DNA from: an uncultured Dehalococcoidia bacterium
GTDB lineage: Bacteria > Chloroflexota > Dehalococcoidia > Lucifugimonadales > UBA3495
Length of the DNA stretch: 64,000 nt
NCBI GenBank assembly: GCA_958295765.1
Contig: CATQHB010000002.1
Span: forward strand, 239,717-303,716
Reading direction: 5' to 3'
In this document: positions 42,961 through 51,391 of the stretch, in pieces
How positions within the stretch are numbered: position 1 is the stretch's first letter
Layout: every line of letters begins with the position of its first letter
Made by a program: the position numbers and the translations under genes
The notes under the pieces: model-generated
The model's database searches: none
What the model was told of the DNA's origin: nothing
The model's input: the letters and a program-made list of their open reading frames with translations, nothing else

Positions 42961-43046
42961 CAGCCCTCAAAAACCCTCAAAACCTGGCCCCGCCGGCTGC
43001 GCCCCGGTGGTTTTAATTCCCCCGGAGACGCAGCGGCAGCGGGGCG

Positions 43047-43111
43047 TCCTTCGACCGGCTCAGGATGAGCGGGTGGCCCCTGGCGTCCTTCGACCGGCTC
43101 AGGATGAGCGG
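43047..43111. repeat. TCGACCGGCTCA direct repeat pair
   Basis: TCCTTCGACCGGCTCAGGAT then GAGCGG occurs twice with a 39-base period, a variant of the TCGACAAGCTCA family. Confidence 0.7.
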
Positions 43112-43118
43112 GTGCCGC

Positions 43119-44756
43119 CTAGAAACTAGAGCGCCTAGCCTCCAGGCCGGTGTGAATGTCAATCAGCACGGTGCGGCCCTGGGCGTTCAGCGCCTCGGCC
43201 TGTTTCAGGGCCGGGGCCACCTCGCCGGGCTGGGTTACGGTGATGCCCACCGCGCCCATTCCCTCGGCGATTTTGGCATAGTCGCCGCTCATCCGGGTGG
43301 CCCCGTAAAGCTCGTTGGCCGTCGGGTAGCCGCCGGGGTAGGTCGCCATGCCCCCGTTGTTCAGGACGATGGTGGTGATGGGCGCGCCGGCCCGCACCGC
43401 CGTCTCGAGGTCCAGCCCCGACATACCAAAGGCGCCGTCGCCCATAAAGTTCAGGCAGAACTTGTCGGGCCGGGCCAGCTTGGCCCCAATCATCAAGGGG
43501 ATGCCGTAGCCCAGGTGGGTGGTCTTGCCCCAGCCGATGTAGCTGTGGGGCGTAGTGCCGGGGTAGAAGGGCATAATGGTGTCCCGAGGAGCGCCGGCGT
43601 CATGGGTTACGATGCTGTTCTCCTTGTCCAGCGTGCGCTCCAGTTCCCCGATGACCCGGTAATGGCTGATTGGCGTCTCGTCGGTCTGGAGGACGTCGGC
43701 CCACTCGCCCATCCAGGCCTCCCGCAGCTGGGCAATCTCGGCGGCCACGTTGGAACTTCCCGCGCGCCCGTTGTCGCCGGCCTGGGCCTTGACCTCGGCA
43801 ATCATCGCTTGCAGCGTCAGCTTGGCGTCGCCGGGCAGCCCCACGTCCACGGAAAAGTCCTTGTTGATGTCGTCGATGCTCTCCACGTTGTGGATGATTA
43901 CCTTGCCGTCGGGGATGGGCTGGCCGTAGCTGGTGCGGGTCATACTGGAGCCGACGGCGAACAGCACGTCCGACTCTTGCAGCCAGGTGCGGGCCGGCAG
44001 GGAGGTGGCGCTGCTGCCCGAACCCAGGGCCAGGGGATGCCGCTCGTCAAAAGAGGACTTGCCGGGCATAGTGCAATAGACCGGAATCTCGGTCAGTTCG
44101 GCGAACTCCTGCAACTCTTGGGTGGCATTGGCAAAGAGGACGCCCATGCCGGACCAGATGACCGGCTTTTTGGCGTTGAGCAGCAGGTTCACCGCCGCCT
44201 TAACGTCGCGGGCCTCCGGGGACTGGCGCAGCCGCTGGGGGGGCTGGTAGTTCATCGCCGCCTCCGGCACTTCCATGGTGCCGACGTCGGCGGGAATCTC
44301 GACGATGACCGGGCCGGGCCGGCCGTTGCGCAGGGCGTGGAAAGCCCGGCGCATCACGTTGGCGACCTGGCCGGGCTGGACTACTACTTCTCCGAACTTG
44401 GATACCGTTTGGTAGGTGCGTACCGGGGAGAAGTTAGGTTTGACCGCGTACTGGCCCAGGGCCGGGCCGCCGGGCAGGTAGAGAATCGGCACGTTGTCGC
44501 TGTAGGCTTGGGCCAGGCCGCCCATAGAGTTCTCCGACCCGGGGCCGCCCTGGGTGATGGTAACGCCGAACTTTTCCCGGCCATTGAGCCGGCTGAACCC
44601 GTCGGCGGCCATCAGCGCGCCCCGTTCCTGGCGGAACATTATGGTGCGGATGCCCTCCTGGGCGGCGTGTTCGATCAGCTGGTTGGAGGGGAAGCAGGAA
44701 ATCCATTCCACCCCCTCGATTTTCAAGATACGGGCCACGGCTTGCATTACGTTCAT
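43119..44756 (-). CDS. Thiamine-diphosphate-dependent enzyme (acetolactate-synthase-like)
   Basis: About 545 residues with the three-domain ThDP fold. N-terminal Pyr domain: VEWISCFPSNQLIEHAAQEG and IMFRQERGALMAADGFSRLN, where the catalytic Glu of this group would sit, and TQGGPGSENSMGGLAQAYSD. The middle domain starts AVNLLLNAKKPVIWSGMGVL. The C-terminal PP domain has the ThDP/Mg motif FMGDGAFGMSGLDLETAVRA ... LNNGG (GDG-x24-27-N). Family members are acetolactate synthases, oxalyl-CoA or benzoylformate decarboxylases and sulfopyruvate decarboxylases; the reaction is not decided. ATG 44756 was preferred over an in-frame ATG at 44798, which lies on the -10 box. Confidence 0.87.
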   Translation of the reverse strand: MNVMQAVARILKIEGVEWISCFPSNQLIEHAAQEGIRTIMFRQERGALMAADGFSRLNGREKFGVTITQGGPGSENSMGGLAQAYSDNVPILYLPGGPALGQYAVKPNFSPVRTYQTVSKFGEVVVQPGQVANVMRRAFHALRNGRPGPVIVEIPADVGTMEVPEAAMNYQPPQRLRQSPEARDVKAAVNLLLNAKKPVIWSGMGVLFANATQELQEFAELTEIPVYCTMPGKSSFDERHPLALGSGSSATSLPARTWLQESDVLFAVGSSMTRTSYGQPIPDGKVIIHNVESIDDINKDFSVDVGLPGDAKLTLQAMIAEVKAQAGDNGRAGSSNVAAEIAQLREAWMGEWADVLQTDETPISHYRVIGELERTLDKENSIVTHDAGAPRDTIMPFYPGTTPHSYIGWGKTTHLGYGIPLMIGAKLARPDKFCLNFMGDGAFGMSGLDLETAVRAGAPITTIVLNNGGMATYPGGYPTANELYGATRMSGDYAKIAEGMGAVGITVTQPGEVAPALKQAEALNAQGRTVLIDIHTGLEARRSSF

Positions 44757-44797
44757 ATTGGCAGTGTCCTCCGCAGGCTGGATTTGGTCTGGGGGCA

Positions 44798-44826
44798 AGT
44801 ATAGTAGTTAAGGTTGGGCGGGTCAA
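44798..44826 (-). promoter_or_regulatory. Promoter of the ThDP-enzyme gene
   Basis: On the minus strand TTGACC (44821-44826) and TATACT (44798-44803) are spaced 17 bases, ~40 bases before the ATG at 44756. Confidence 0.6.
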
Positions 44827-44846
44827 ATCTGAACATTGCCGGCCAA

Positions 44847-44875
44847 TTGTCCCAACTTCTACAAACGGGTACAAT
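44847..44875 (+). promoter_or_regulatory. Promoter candidate of the TPR gene array
   Basis: TTGTCC (44847-44852) and TACAAT (44870-44875), spacing 17, about 150 bases before the first TPR gene. No comparable box is obvious before later copies. Confidence 0.5.
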
Positions 44876-44916
44876 ACCGGCAGAATTGCCAGCCCAAATT
44901 GAGCGGTCAGCGTGGC

Positions 44917-45029
44917 GGGTGATGGAGGATATGAGGCGCTTTCGCTAACCGGCAGGATTGGTGGTATCCTACCATCAACCGAAAGCGAGCAAGGGCGGAT
45001 ATTTTAATTAACGGGAGATGGGAGAAATG
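44917..45029 (+). repeat. Conserved TPR-gene leader, copy 1
   Basis: Carries GGATATGAGGCGCTTTCG, CGAAAGCGAGCAAGGGCGG and ATTTTAATTAACGGGAGA up to the start. CGCTTTCG (44937-44944) and CGAAAGCG (44980-44987) are perfectly complementary and enclose a second small hairpin (GGTGGTA/TACCATC). Related leaders precede all five TPR genes. Confidence 0.7.
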
Positions 45030-48000
45030 ATGAACGCTGATAATAATGACAACGCTCCGGCGTCAACCCCTGGCAGTGTTCGTGAATACATCGCCCAGGG
45101 CATTGCCTATAGTAGGCAGGGAAAGAATAAGGAAGCCATTGTTTATTTCATCGAAGCCATTAGGAGAAACTCCAGCTCCCGTGAGGCTGAGTACTATTTC
45201 ATGCAGATCAATGGAGATGGTAATCAGTGGGAACGTGGGCAAGCCATCAGTGATCTCAGCAAAGCCGCCAAAGCCCCGCGGTCCCTAGAACCGATTGCCC
45301 AATCCTCCAACCTTGATCGTGGCCGATACCTGGTCAAACCCTCTAACCCTGATCGTGGCCAATACCGGGTCAAACGGGAAAGCGCCTTGCATGACCTCTT
45401 CCAGGCCCCACTGGAAAATGCCGATAGTGAGCAGGGTGAACCTGACCAAACCATAGCTGATCTCAGCCAAGCCATTGCCCTGAACCCCGACGATGCCGTT
45501 GCCTACTACAACCGGGGCAATGCCTACGCCCAACAGGGTGAATACGCCCAAGCCATTGTCGATTACACCCAAGCCATTGCCCTGAACCCTGACTTCGCCG
45601 CCGCCTACAACAACCGGGGCAATACCTACGCCCAACAGGGTGAATACGCCCAAGCCATTGAGGATTACGGCCAAGCCATTACCCTGAACTCTGACTATGC
45701 TCTTGCCTACTACAACCGGGGCAATACCTACGCCCAACAGGGTGAATACGCCCAAGCCATAGTCGATTACACCCAAGCCATTGCCCTGAACTCTGACTAT
45801 GCTCTTGCCTACGTCAACCGGGGCAATGCCTACGCCGAACTGGGTGAATACGCCCAAGCCATAGTCGATTACACCCAAGCCATTGCCCTGAACTCTGACT
45901 ATGCTCTTGCCTACGTCAACCGGGGCAATGCCTACGCCGAACTGGGTGAATACGCCCAAGCCATTGCTGATTTCAGCCAGGCCATTGTCCTGAACCCCGG
46001 TTATGCCCGTGGCTACCGCATCCGGGGCAATGACTACTACGAACAAGGTGAATACGCCCAGGCCATTGCTGATTTCAGCCAGGCCATTGCCCTGGACCCT
46101 GATGATGCCCGTGCCTACTTCAACCGGGGCAATGCCTACGCCCAACAGGGTGAATACGCCCAAGCCATTGCTGACTACAGCCAAGCCATTGACCTGAACC
46201 CTGATGATGCCGACACCCACTACAACCGGGGCAATGCCTACTACGAACAAGGTGAATATGCCCAAGCCATTGCCGACTACGATCGAGGTATTGCCCTGAA
46301 CCCTGACGATGCCGGCGCCTACTACAACCGGGGCAATGCCTACGCCCAACAGGGTGAATACGACCAAGCCATTGCCGACTACGATCGAGCCATTGCCCTG
46401 AACTCTGACTTTGCCCTTGCCCACTACAACCGGGGCAATGCCCACGTCCAACAGGGTGAATACGCCCAAGCCATTGCCGACTACGATCGAGCTATTGCCC
46501 TGAACCCTGATGATGCCCGTGCCCACTGCAACCGGGGCAATGCCTACGACGAACAGGGTGAATACGCCCAAGCCATTGCCGACTACGATCGAGCTATTGC
46601 TCTGAACCCTGACTTTGCCGACGCCTACTACAACCGGGGCGATACCTACGCCGAACAAGGTGAATACGTCCAAGCCATTGAAGACTTCAACCAAGCCATT
46701 GCCCTGAACTCTGACTTTGCCCTTGCCTACGGCAACCGGGGCAATGCCTACGCCCAACAGGGTGAATACGCCCAAGCCATTGCCGACTACGATCGAGCTA
46801 TTGCCCTGAACCCTGACTTTGCCGTTGCCCTGAACCCCGGTTATGCCCTTGCCTACTTCAACCGGGGCAATGCCCACGCCGAACTGGGTGAATACGACCA
46901 AGCCATTGCCGACTACAGCCAAGCCATTGACCTGAACCCTGACGATGCCGATAACTACTTCAGCCGAGGCACTGCCTATTACCATCTGGGTGAATACGAC
47001 CAAGCCATTGCCGACTACAGCCAAGCCATTGTCCTGAATCCTGACTATGCCGCCGCCTACAACAACCGGGGCCTTGCCGACTACGCGCAAGGTGAATACG
47101 TCCAAGCCATTGCCGACTACAGCCAAGCCATTGACCTGAACCCTGACTATGCCGCCGCCTACAACAACCGGGGCCTTGCCGACTACGCGCAAGGTGAATA
47201 CGACCAAGCCATTGCCGACTACAGCCAAGCCATTGTCCTGAATCCTGACTATGCCGCCGCCTACAACGCCCGGGGCCTTGCCTACGCCCGACTGGGTGAA
47301 TACGACCAAGCCATTGACGATTACACCAAAGCCATTGCCCTGAACCCTGACGATGCCCTTGCCTGCTACAACCGGGGCACTGCCTATTCCCATCTGGGTG
47401 AATACGCCCAAGCCATTGCCGACTACAGCCAAGCCATTGCCCTGAACCCTGACTATGCCGCCGCCTACCTCAACCGGGGCATTACCTACGACCATCTGGA
47501 TGACTACGCCCAAGCCATTGCCGATTTCGACAAAGCCATTGACCTGAACCCTGACGATGCCGCCGCCTACAAGACCCGGGGCTTTACCTATTTCCTACTG
47601 GATGACTACGCCCAAGCCATTGCTGATTTCGACAAAGGCATTGACCGGAACCCTGACGATGCCTACGCCTACCGCACCCGGGGCATGGCCTACGCCCGAC
47701 TGGGTGAATACGACCAAGCCATTGCCGATTACACCCAAGCCATTGACCTGAACCCTGACTATGCCGCCGCCTACGGCGGCCGGGGCATTGCCTATTTCCG
47801 ACTGGGTGAATATGCCCAAGCCATTGCCGACTACAGCCAAGTCATTGCCCTGAACCCTGACGATGCCGACGCCTACGGCAACCGGAGCAATGCCTATTTC
47901 CGACTGGGTGAATATGCCCAAGCCATTGCCGACAACAGTCAAGTCATTGCCCTGAACCCTGACTATGCTCTTGCCTACGGCAACCGGGGCAATGCCTACG

Positions 48001-48599
48001 CCGAACTGGGTGAATACGCCCAAGCCATTGCCGACTACAGCCAAGTCATTGCCCTGAACCCTGACGATGCCGATGCCTACGGCAACCGGAGCAATGCCTA
48101 TTTCCGACTGGGTGAATACGACCAAGCCATTGCCGACTGCGATCGAGCTATTGCCCTGAACCCCGGTTATGCCCGTGCCTACTTCAACCGGGGCAATGCC
48201 CACGCCGAGCTGGGTGAATACGACCAAGCCATTGCCGATTACACCCAAGCCATTGACCTGAACCCCGACGATGCCGGCGCCTACAACAACCGAGGCAATG
48301 TCTACTGCGAACAAGGTGAATACTCCCAGGCCATTGCTGATTTCAGCCAGGCCATTGCCCTCAACCCGGACTTTGCCATTGCCTACGGCAACCGGGGTGA
48401 AGCCTATTACCGTCAAGAGGAGTATGAACAGGCCATTTCCGATTGCAGTCGAGCAATTGAACTGGAACCGGACATTGTTCGGGCTTATGCCGATGCTCAT
48501 TATTACCGTGGTTTGTCCCACATTAAGTTGGGCAACGACGCTCAAGGGTTTGCCGACTTGAGACGCGCTGATGAGATTGACCCCGACGTGGGCAAGTAG
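45030..48599 (+). CDS. TPR protein 1 (about 30 tandem tetratricopeptide repeats)
   Basis: About 1,189 residues. A ~140-residue N-terminal region (VREYIAQGIAYSRQGKNKEA, YYFMQINGDGNQ, three SNxDRGRY units) precedes ~29 TPRs of 34 residues with the consensus NRGNAYAQQGEYAQAIADY ... QAIALNPDYA, and a final degenerate repeat ending DEIDPDVGK. One repeat carries an 8-residue insertion (AVALNPGY near residue 605). No signal peptide, membrane helix or catalytic domain. TPR superhelices bind peptides or partner proteins. The start was chosen by alignment with the other four paralogues; two in-frame ATGs lie just upstream. Confidence 0.85.
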   Translation: MNADNNDNAPASTPGSVREYIAQGIAYSRQGKNKEAIVYFIEAIRRNSSSREAEYYFMQINGDGNQWERGQAISDLSKAAKAPRSLEPIAQSSNLDRGRYLVKPSNPDRGQYRVKRESALHDLFQAPLENADSEQGEPDQTIADLSQAIALNPDDAVAYYNRGNAYAQQGEYAQAIVDYTQAIALNPDFAAAYNNRGNTYAQQGEYAQAIEDYGQAITLNSDYALAYYNRGNTYAQQGEYAQAIVDYTQAIALNSDYALAYVNRGNAYAELGEYAQAIVDYTQAIALNSDYALAYVNRGNAYAELGEYAQAIADFSQAIVLNPGYARGYRIRGNDYYEQGEYAQAIADFSQAIALDPDDARAYFNRGNAYAQQGEYAQAIADYSQAIDLNPDDADTHYNRGNAYYEQGEYAQAIADYDRGIALNPDDAGAYYNRGNAYAQQGEYDQAIADYDRAIALNSDFALAHYNRGNAHVQQGEYAQAIADYDRAIALNPDDARAHCNRGNAYDEQGEYAQAIADYDRAIALNPDFADAYYNRGDTYAEQGEYVQAIEDFNQAIALNSDFALAYGNRGNAYAQQGEYAQAIADYDRAIALNPDFAVALNPGYALAYFNRGNAHAELGEYDQAIADYSQAIDLNPDDADNYFSRGTAYYHLGEYDQAIADYSQAIVLNPDYAAAYNNRGLADYAQGEYVQAIADYSQAIDLNPDYAAAYNNRGLADYAQGEYDQAIADYSQAIVLNPDYAAAYNARGLAYARLGEYDQAIDDYTKAIALNPDDALACYNRGTAYSHLGEYAQAIADYSQAIALNPDYAAAYLNRGITYDHLDDYAQAIADFDKAIDLNPDDAAAYKTRGFTYFLLDDYAQAIADFDKGIDRNPDDAYAYRTRGMAYARLGEYDQAIADYTQAIDLNPDYAAAYGGRGIAYFRLGEYAQAIADYSQVIALNPDDADAYGNRSNAYFRLGEYAQAIADNSQVIALNPDYALAYGNRGNAYAELGEYAQAIADYSQVIALNPDDADAYGNRSNAYFRLGEYDQAIADCDRAIALNPGYARAYFNRGNAHAELGEYDQAIADYTQAIDLNPDDAGAYNNRGNVYCEQGEYSQAIADFSQAIALNPDFAIAYGNRGEAYYRQEEYEQAISDCSRAIELEPDIVRAYADAHYYRGLSHIKLGNDAQGFADLRRADEIDPDVGK

Positions 48600-48802
48600 C
48601 GCAGGAGCGCAGCCCTAAATGCCGGAATCCGCCCTCCGTTACGCCGGCGCCAGTCAGGAGTTTATGGGCAAAGTCTGGTACTGCCTGGCGGGTGATAGAG
48701 GATGAGGGACGCTTTCGCTAAGCGGTAGTATTGACGGGAGGCCGCCAACAACCGAAAGGGAGCAAGGGCGGACATTTTAATCAACGGGAGAGAGGAGAAC
48801 TG
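48600..48802 (+). repeat. TPR intergenic/leader unit, copy 2
   Basis: Starts GCAGGAGCGCAGCCCTAAAT, includes TACGCCGGCGCCAGTC, GCTTTCGCTAAGCGG, TTGACGGGAGGCCGCCAACA and AGCAAGGGCGGACATTTTAA. Nearly the same ~200-bp unit separates genes 2/3 and 4/5. Confidence 0.75.
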
Positions 48803-50482
48803 ATGAACGCTAATAATAATGACAACGCTCTGTCGTCAACCCCCAGCAATGTTCGTGAATACATCGCCCAAGGTATTGCCTATAGTAGGCAGGGAAAGAG
48901 TAAGGAAGCCATTGTTTATTTCATCGAAGCCATTAGGAGAAACTCCAGCTCCCGTGAGGCTGAGTACTATTTCATGCAGATCAATGGAGATGGTAATCAG
49001 GAGGAACGTGAGCAAGCCATCATTGATCTCAGCGAAGCCGCCAAAGACCTGCGGTCCCTAGAACCGATTGCCCAACCCTCTAACCCTGATCGTGGCCGAT
49101 ACCTGGCCAAACCCTCTAACCTTGATCGTGGCCGAGACCGGGTCAAACGGGAAAGCGCCTTGCATGACCTCTTCCAGGTCCCACTGGAAAGTGCCGATAG
49201 TGAGCAGGGTGAACCTGACCAAACCATTGCCGATTACACCAAAGCCATTGCCCTGAACCCCGACGATGCCGTTAACTACTTCAACCGGGGCAATGCCTAC
49301 TACGAACAAGGTGAATATGCCCAAGCCATTGAGGATTACACTCAAGCCATTGCCCTGAACCCTGACGATGCCGCCGCCTACAACAACCGGGGCATTGCCT
49401 ATTTCCGACTGGATGACTACGCCCAAGCCATTGCTGATTTCGACAAAGCCATTAACCTGGACCCTGACTATGCCGCCGCCTACTACAACCGGGGCATTGC
49501 CTACGCCCAACTGGATGACTACGCCCAAGCCATTGCCGACTACGACCGAGCTATTGCCCTGAACCCTGACTATGCCGGCGCCTACTACAACCGGGGCAAC
49601 GCCTACTACGAACAAGGTGAATACTACCAAGCCATTGCCGATTACACCAAAGCCATTGACCTGAACCCCGGTTATGCCCGTGCCTACTACAACCGGGGCA
49701 ATGCCTATGCCGAACTGGGTGAATACGCCCAAGCCATTGCCGACTACGATCGAGCTATTGCCCTGAACACCGACGATGCCGGCGCCTACTACAACCGGGG
49801 CATTGCCTACTACGAACAAGGTGAATACTACCAAGCCATTGCCTACTACGATCGAGCTATTGCTCTGAACCCTGACTTTGCCATTGCCTACGTCAACCGG
49901 GGCAATGCCTACTACGAACAAGGTGAATACGCCCAAGCCATTGCCGACTACGATCGAGCTATTGCCCTGAACCCTGATGAGGCCGGCGCCTACAACAACC
50001 GGGGCAATGCCTACGCCCAACAGGGTGAATACGCCCAAGCCATTGCCGATTATACCAAAGGCATTGCCCTGAACCCTGATGAGGCCGGCGCCTACTTCAA
50101 CCGGGGCAATGCCTACGCCCAACAGGGTGAATACGCCCAAGCCATTACCCTGAACCCTGATGATGCCGACGCCTACAACAACCGGGGCACTGCCTATGTC
50201 CAACAGGGTGAATACGCCCAAGCCATTGCTGATTTCAGCCAAGCCATTACCCTGAACCCTGATGATGCCGACGCCTACAACAACCGGGGCACTGCCTACG
50301 TCCAACAGGGTGAATACGCCCAAGCCATTGCTGATTTCGGCAAAGCCATTGCCCTGAACCCCGGCGACGCCACTGCTTGGCACAACCGGGGCAATGCTCA
50401 CCGGCAGGTAGGCAACGAAGCTCAAGCGCTTGCCGACTTGAAACGTGCTGCCGAGCTTGACCCCGACGTGGGCAACCCGTAG
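48803..50482 (+). CDS. TPR protein 2 (12 repeats)
   Basis: 559 residues. The N-terminal ~140 residues are nearly identical to those of TPR protein 1 (MNANNNDNALSSTPSNVRE, then SRQGKSKEAIVYFIEAIRRN), so the two arose by recent duplication of the 5' half. Twelve TPRs follow. The ninth is only 27 residues (QGEYAQAITLNPDD), lacking ADFSQAI, a slip between near-identical DNA repeats that kept the frame. The end is AELDPDVGNP. GAGGAGAACTG precedes the ATG. No enzymatic domain. Confidence 0.85.
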   Translation: MNANNNDNALSSTPSNVREYIAQGIAYSRQGKSKEAIVYFIEAIRRNSSSREAEYYFMQINGDGNQEEREQAIIDLSEAAKDLRSLEPIAQPSNPDRGRYLAKPSNLDRGRDRVKRESALHDLFQVPLESADSEQGEPDQTIADYTKAIALNPDDAVNYFNRGNAYYEQGEYAQAIEDYTQAIALNPDDAAAYNNRGIAYFRLDDYAQAIADFDKAINLDPDYAAAYYNRGIAYAQLDDYAQAIADYDRAIALNPDYAGAYYNRGNAYYEQGEYYQAIADYTKAIDLNPGYARAYYNRGNAYAELGEYAQAIADYDRAIALNTDDAGAYYNRGIAYYEQGEYYQAIAYYDRAIALNPDFAIAYVNRGNAYYEQGEYAQAIADYDRAIALNPDEAGAYNNRGNAYAQQGEYAQAIADYTKGIALNPDEAGAYFNRGNAYAQQGEYAQAITLNPDDADAYNNRGTAYVQQGEYAQAIADFSQAITLNPDDADAYNNRGTAYVQQGEYAQAIADFGKAIALNPGDATAWHNRGNAHRQVGNEAQALADLKRAAELDPDVGNP

Positions 50483-50685
50483 CGCGGGAGCGCAGCGCTA
50501 AATGCCGGAATACGCCCTCCGTTACGCCGGCGCCAGTCGGGAGTTTAGGGGCAAAGCCTGGTACTGCCTGGCGGGTGCTGGAGGATACGGTGCGCTTTCG
50601 CTAATCAGCAGGGTTGACGGGAGGCCGCCAACAACCGAAAGTAAGCAGGGGCGGACACTTTAACCAACGGGAGAGGAGAGAACTG
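50483..50685 (+). repeat. TPR intergenic/leader unit, copy 3
   Basis: Same layout as copy 2: GCGGGAGCGCAGCGCTAAAT, TACGCCGGCGCCAGTCGGG, GCGCTTTCGCTAATCAGC and AACCAACGGGAGAGGAGAG. Confidence 0.75.
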
Positions 50686-51261
50686 ATGAAAGCTGATGAT
50701 AATGACAAGGCTCGACAAGACGCTGACCAAACCCTTGGCGATGCTCTTGCCTACTTCAACCGGGGCATTGAATACTCCTTACAGGGCAACTTTGACTTGG
50801 CGATTGCTGATTTCAGCCAAGCCATTGCCCTGAACCCCGATTATGCCCCTGCCTACGGCAACCGGGGTTATGCCTATGCGAATAAAGGAGAACATGACCA
50901 AGCCATTGCTGATTTCAGCCAAGCCATTGCCCTGAACCCTAACGATGCCATTACCTATGTCAGCCGGGGCCTTGTTTATGGGCAGAAAGGAGAACATGAC
51001 CAAGCCATTGCTGATTTCAGCCAAGCCATTGCCCTGAACCCTAACGATGCCTTTGCCTACTTCAACCGGGGCCTTGTTTATGGGCAGAAAGGAGAACTTG
51101 ACCAAGCCATTGCTGATTTCAGCCAAGCCATTGCCCTGGACCCTGACTTCGCCGATGCCTATTACCTCCGGGGAAATGCCCACCGTCAACTCGGCAACGA
51201 AACTCAAGCTCTTGCCGACTTGAAACGCGCTGTTGAGCTTGACCCCGACGTGGGCAAGTAG
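50686..51261 (+). CDS. TPR protein 3 (5 repeats)
   Basis: 191 residues, the shortest member. A short N-terminus (MKADDNDKARQDADQTLGDA) leads straight into five TPRs, e.g. NRGIEYSLQGNFDLAIADF and SRGLVYGQKGEHDQAIADF. The last, LRGNAHRQLGNETQALADLK, is the capping form found at the end of every family member, and the protein ends ELDPDVGK. It lacks the ~140-residue N-terminal region of proteins 1 and 2. Confidence 0.83.
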   Translation: MKADDNDKARQDADQTLGDALAYFNRGIEYSLQGNFDLAIADFSQAIALNPDYAPAYGNRGYAYANKGEHDQAIADFSQAIALNPNDAITYVSRGLVYGQKGEHDQAIADFSQAIALNPNDAFAYFNRGLVYGQKGELDQAIADFSQAIALDPDFADAYYLRGNAHRQLGNETQALADLKRAVELDPDVGK

Positions 51262-51391
51262 CGCGGGAGCGCACTCAAAATGCTGGAATCCACCCTCCGT
51301 TACGCCGGCGCCAGGATGATTGACGGGAGGCCGCCAACAATCGAAAGGGAGCAAGGGCGGACACTTTAATCAACAGGAGATTGGAGAACTG
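51262..51391 (+). repeat. TPR intergenic/leader unit, copy 4 (shortened)
   Basis: Retains TACGCCGGCGCCAGGATGAT, TTGACGGGAGGCCGCCAACA and GGGCGGACACTTTAATCAAC but has lost the ~70 bp that include GCGCTTTCGC, so the outer hairpin cannot form. Confidence 0.7.

Noticed and set aside
45285-47513. Long minus-strand open frame (742 codons) rich in VGIAPVVVG-type repeats, and similar ones at 54166-56559 and 49058-50425
   Set aside because: They are exact antisense shadows of the TPR repeats; the 102-bp DNA periodicity keeps the opposite frame open. No start signals, and the composition is unnatural.
45480-48560. Regularly spaced repeats that might suggest a CRISPR or minisatellite
   Set aside because: The 102-bp period is coding, in frame, and gives the TPR consensus; no unique spacers or cas genes.
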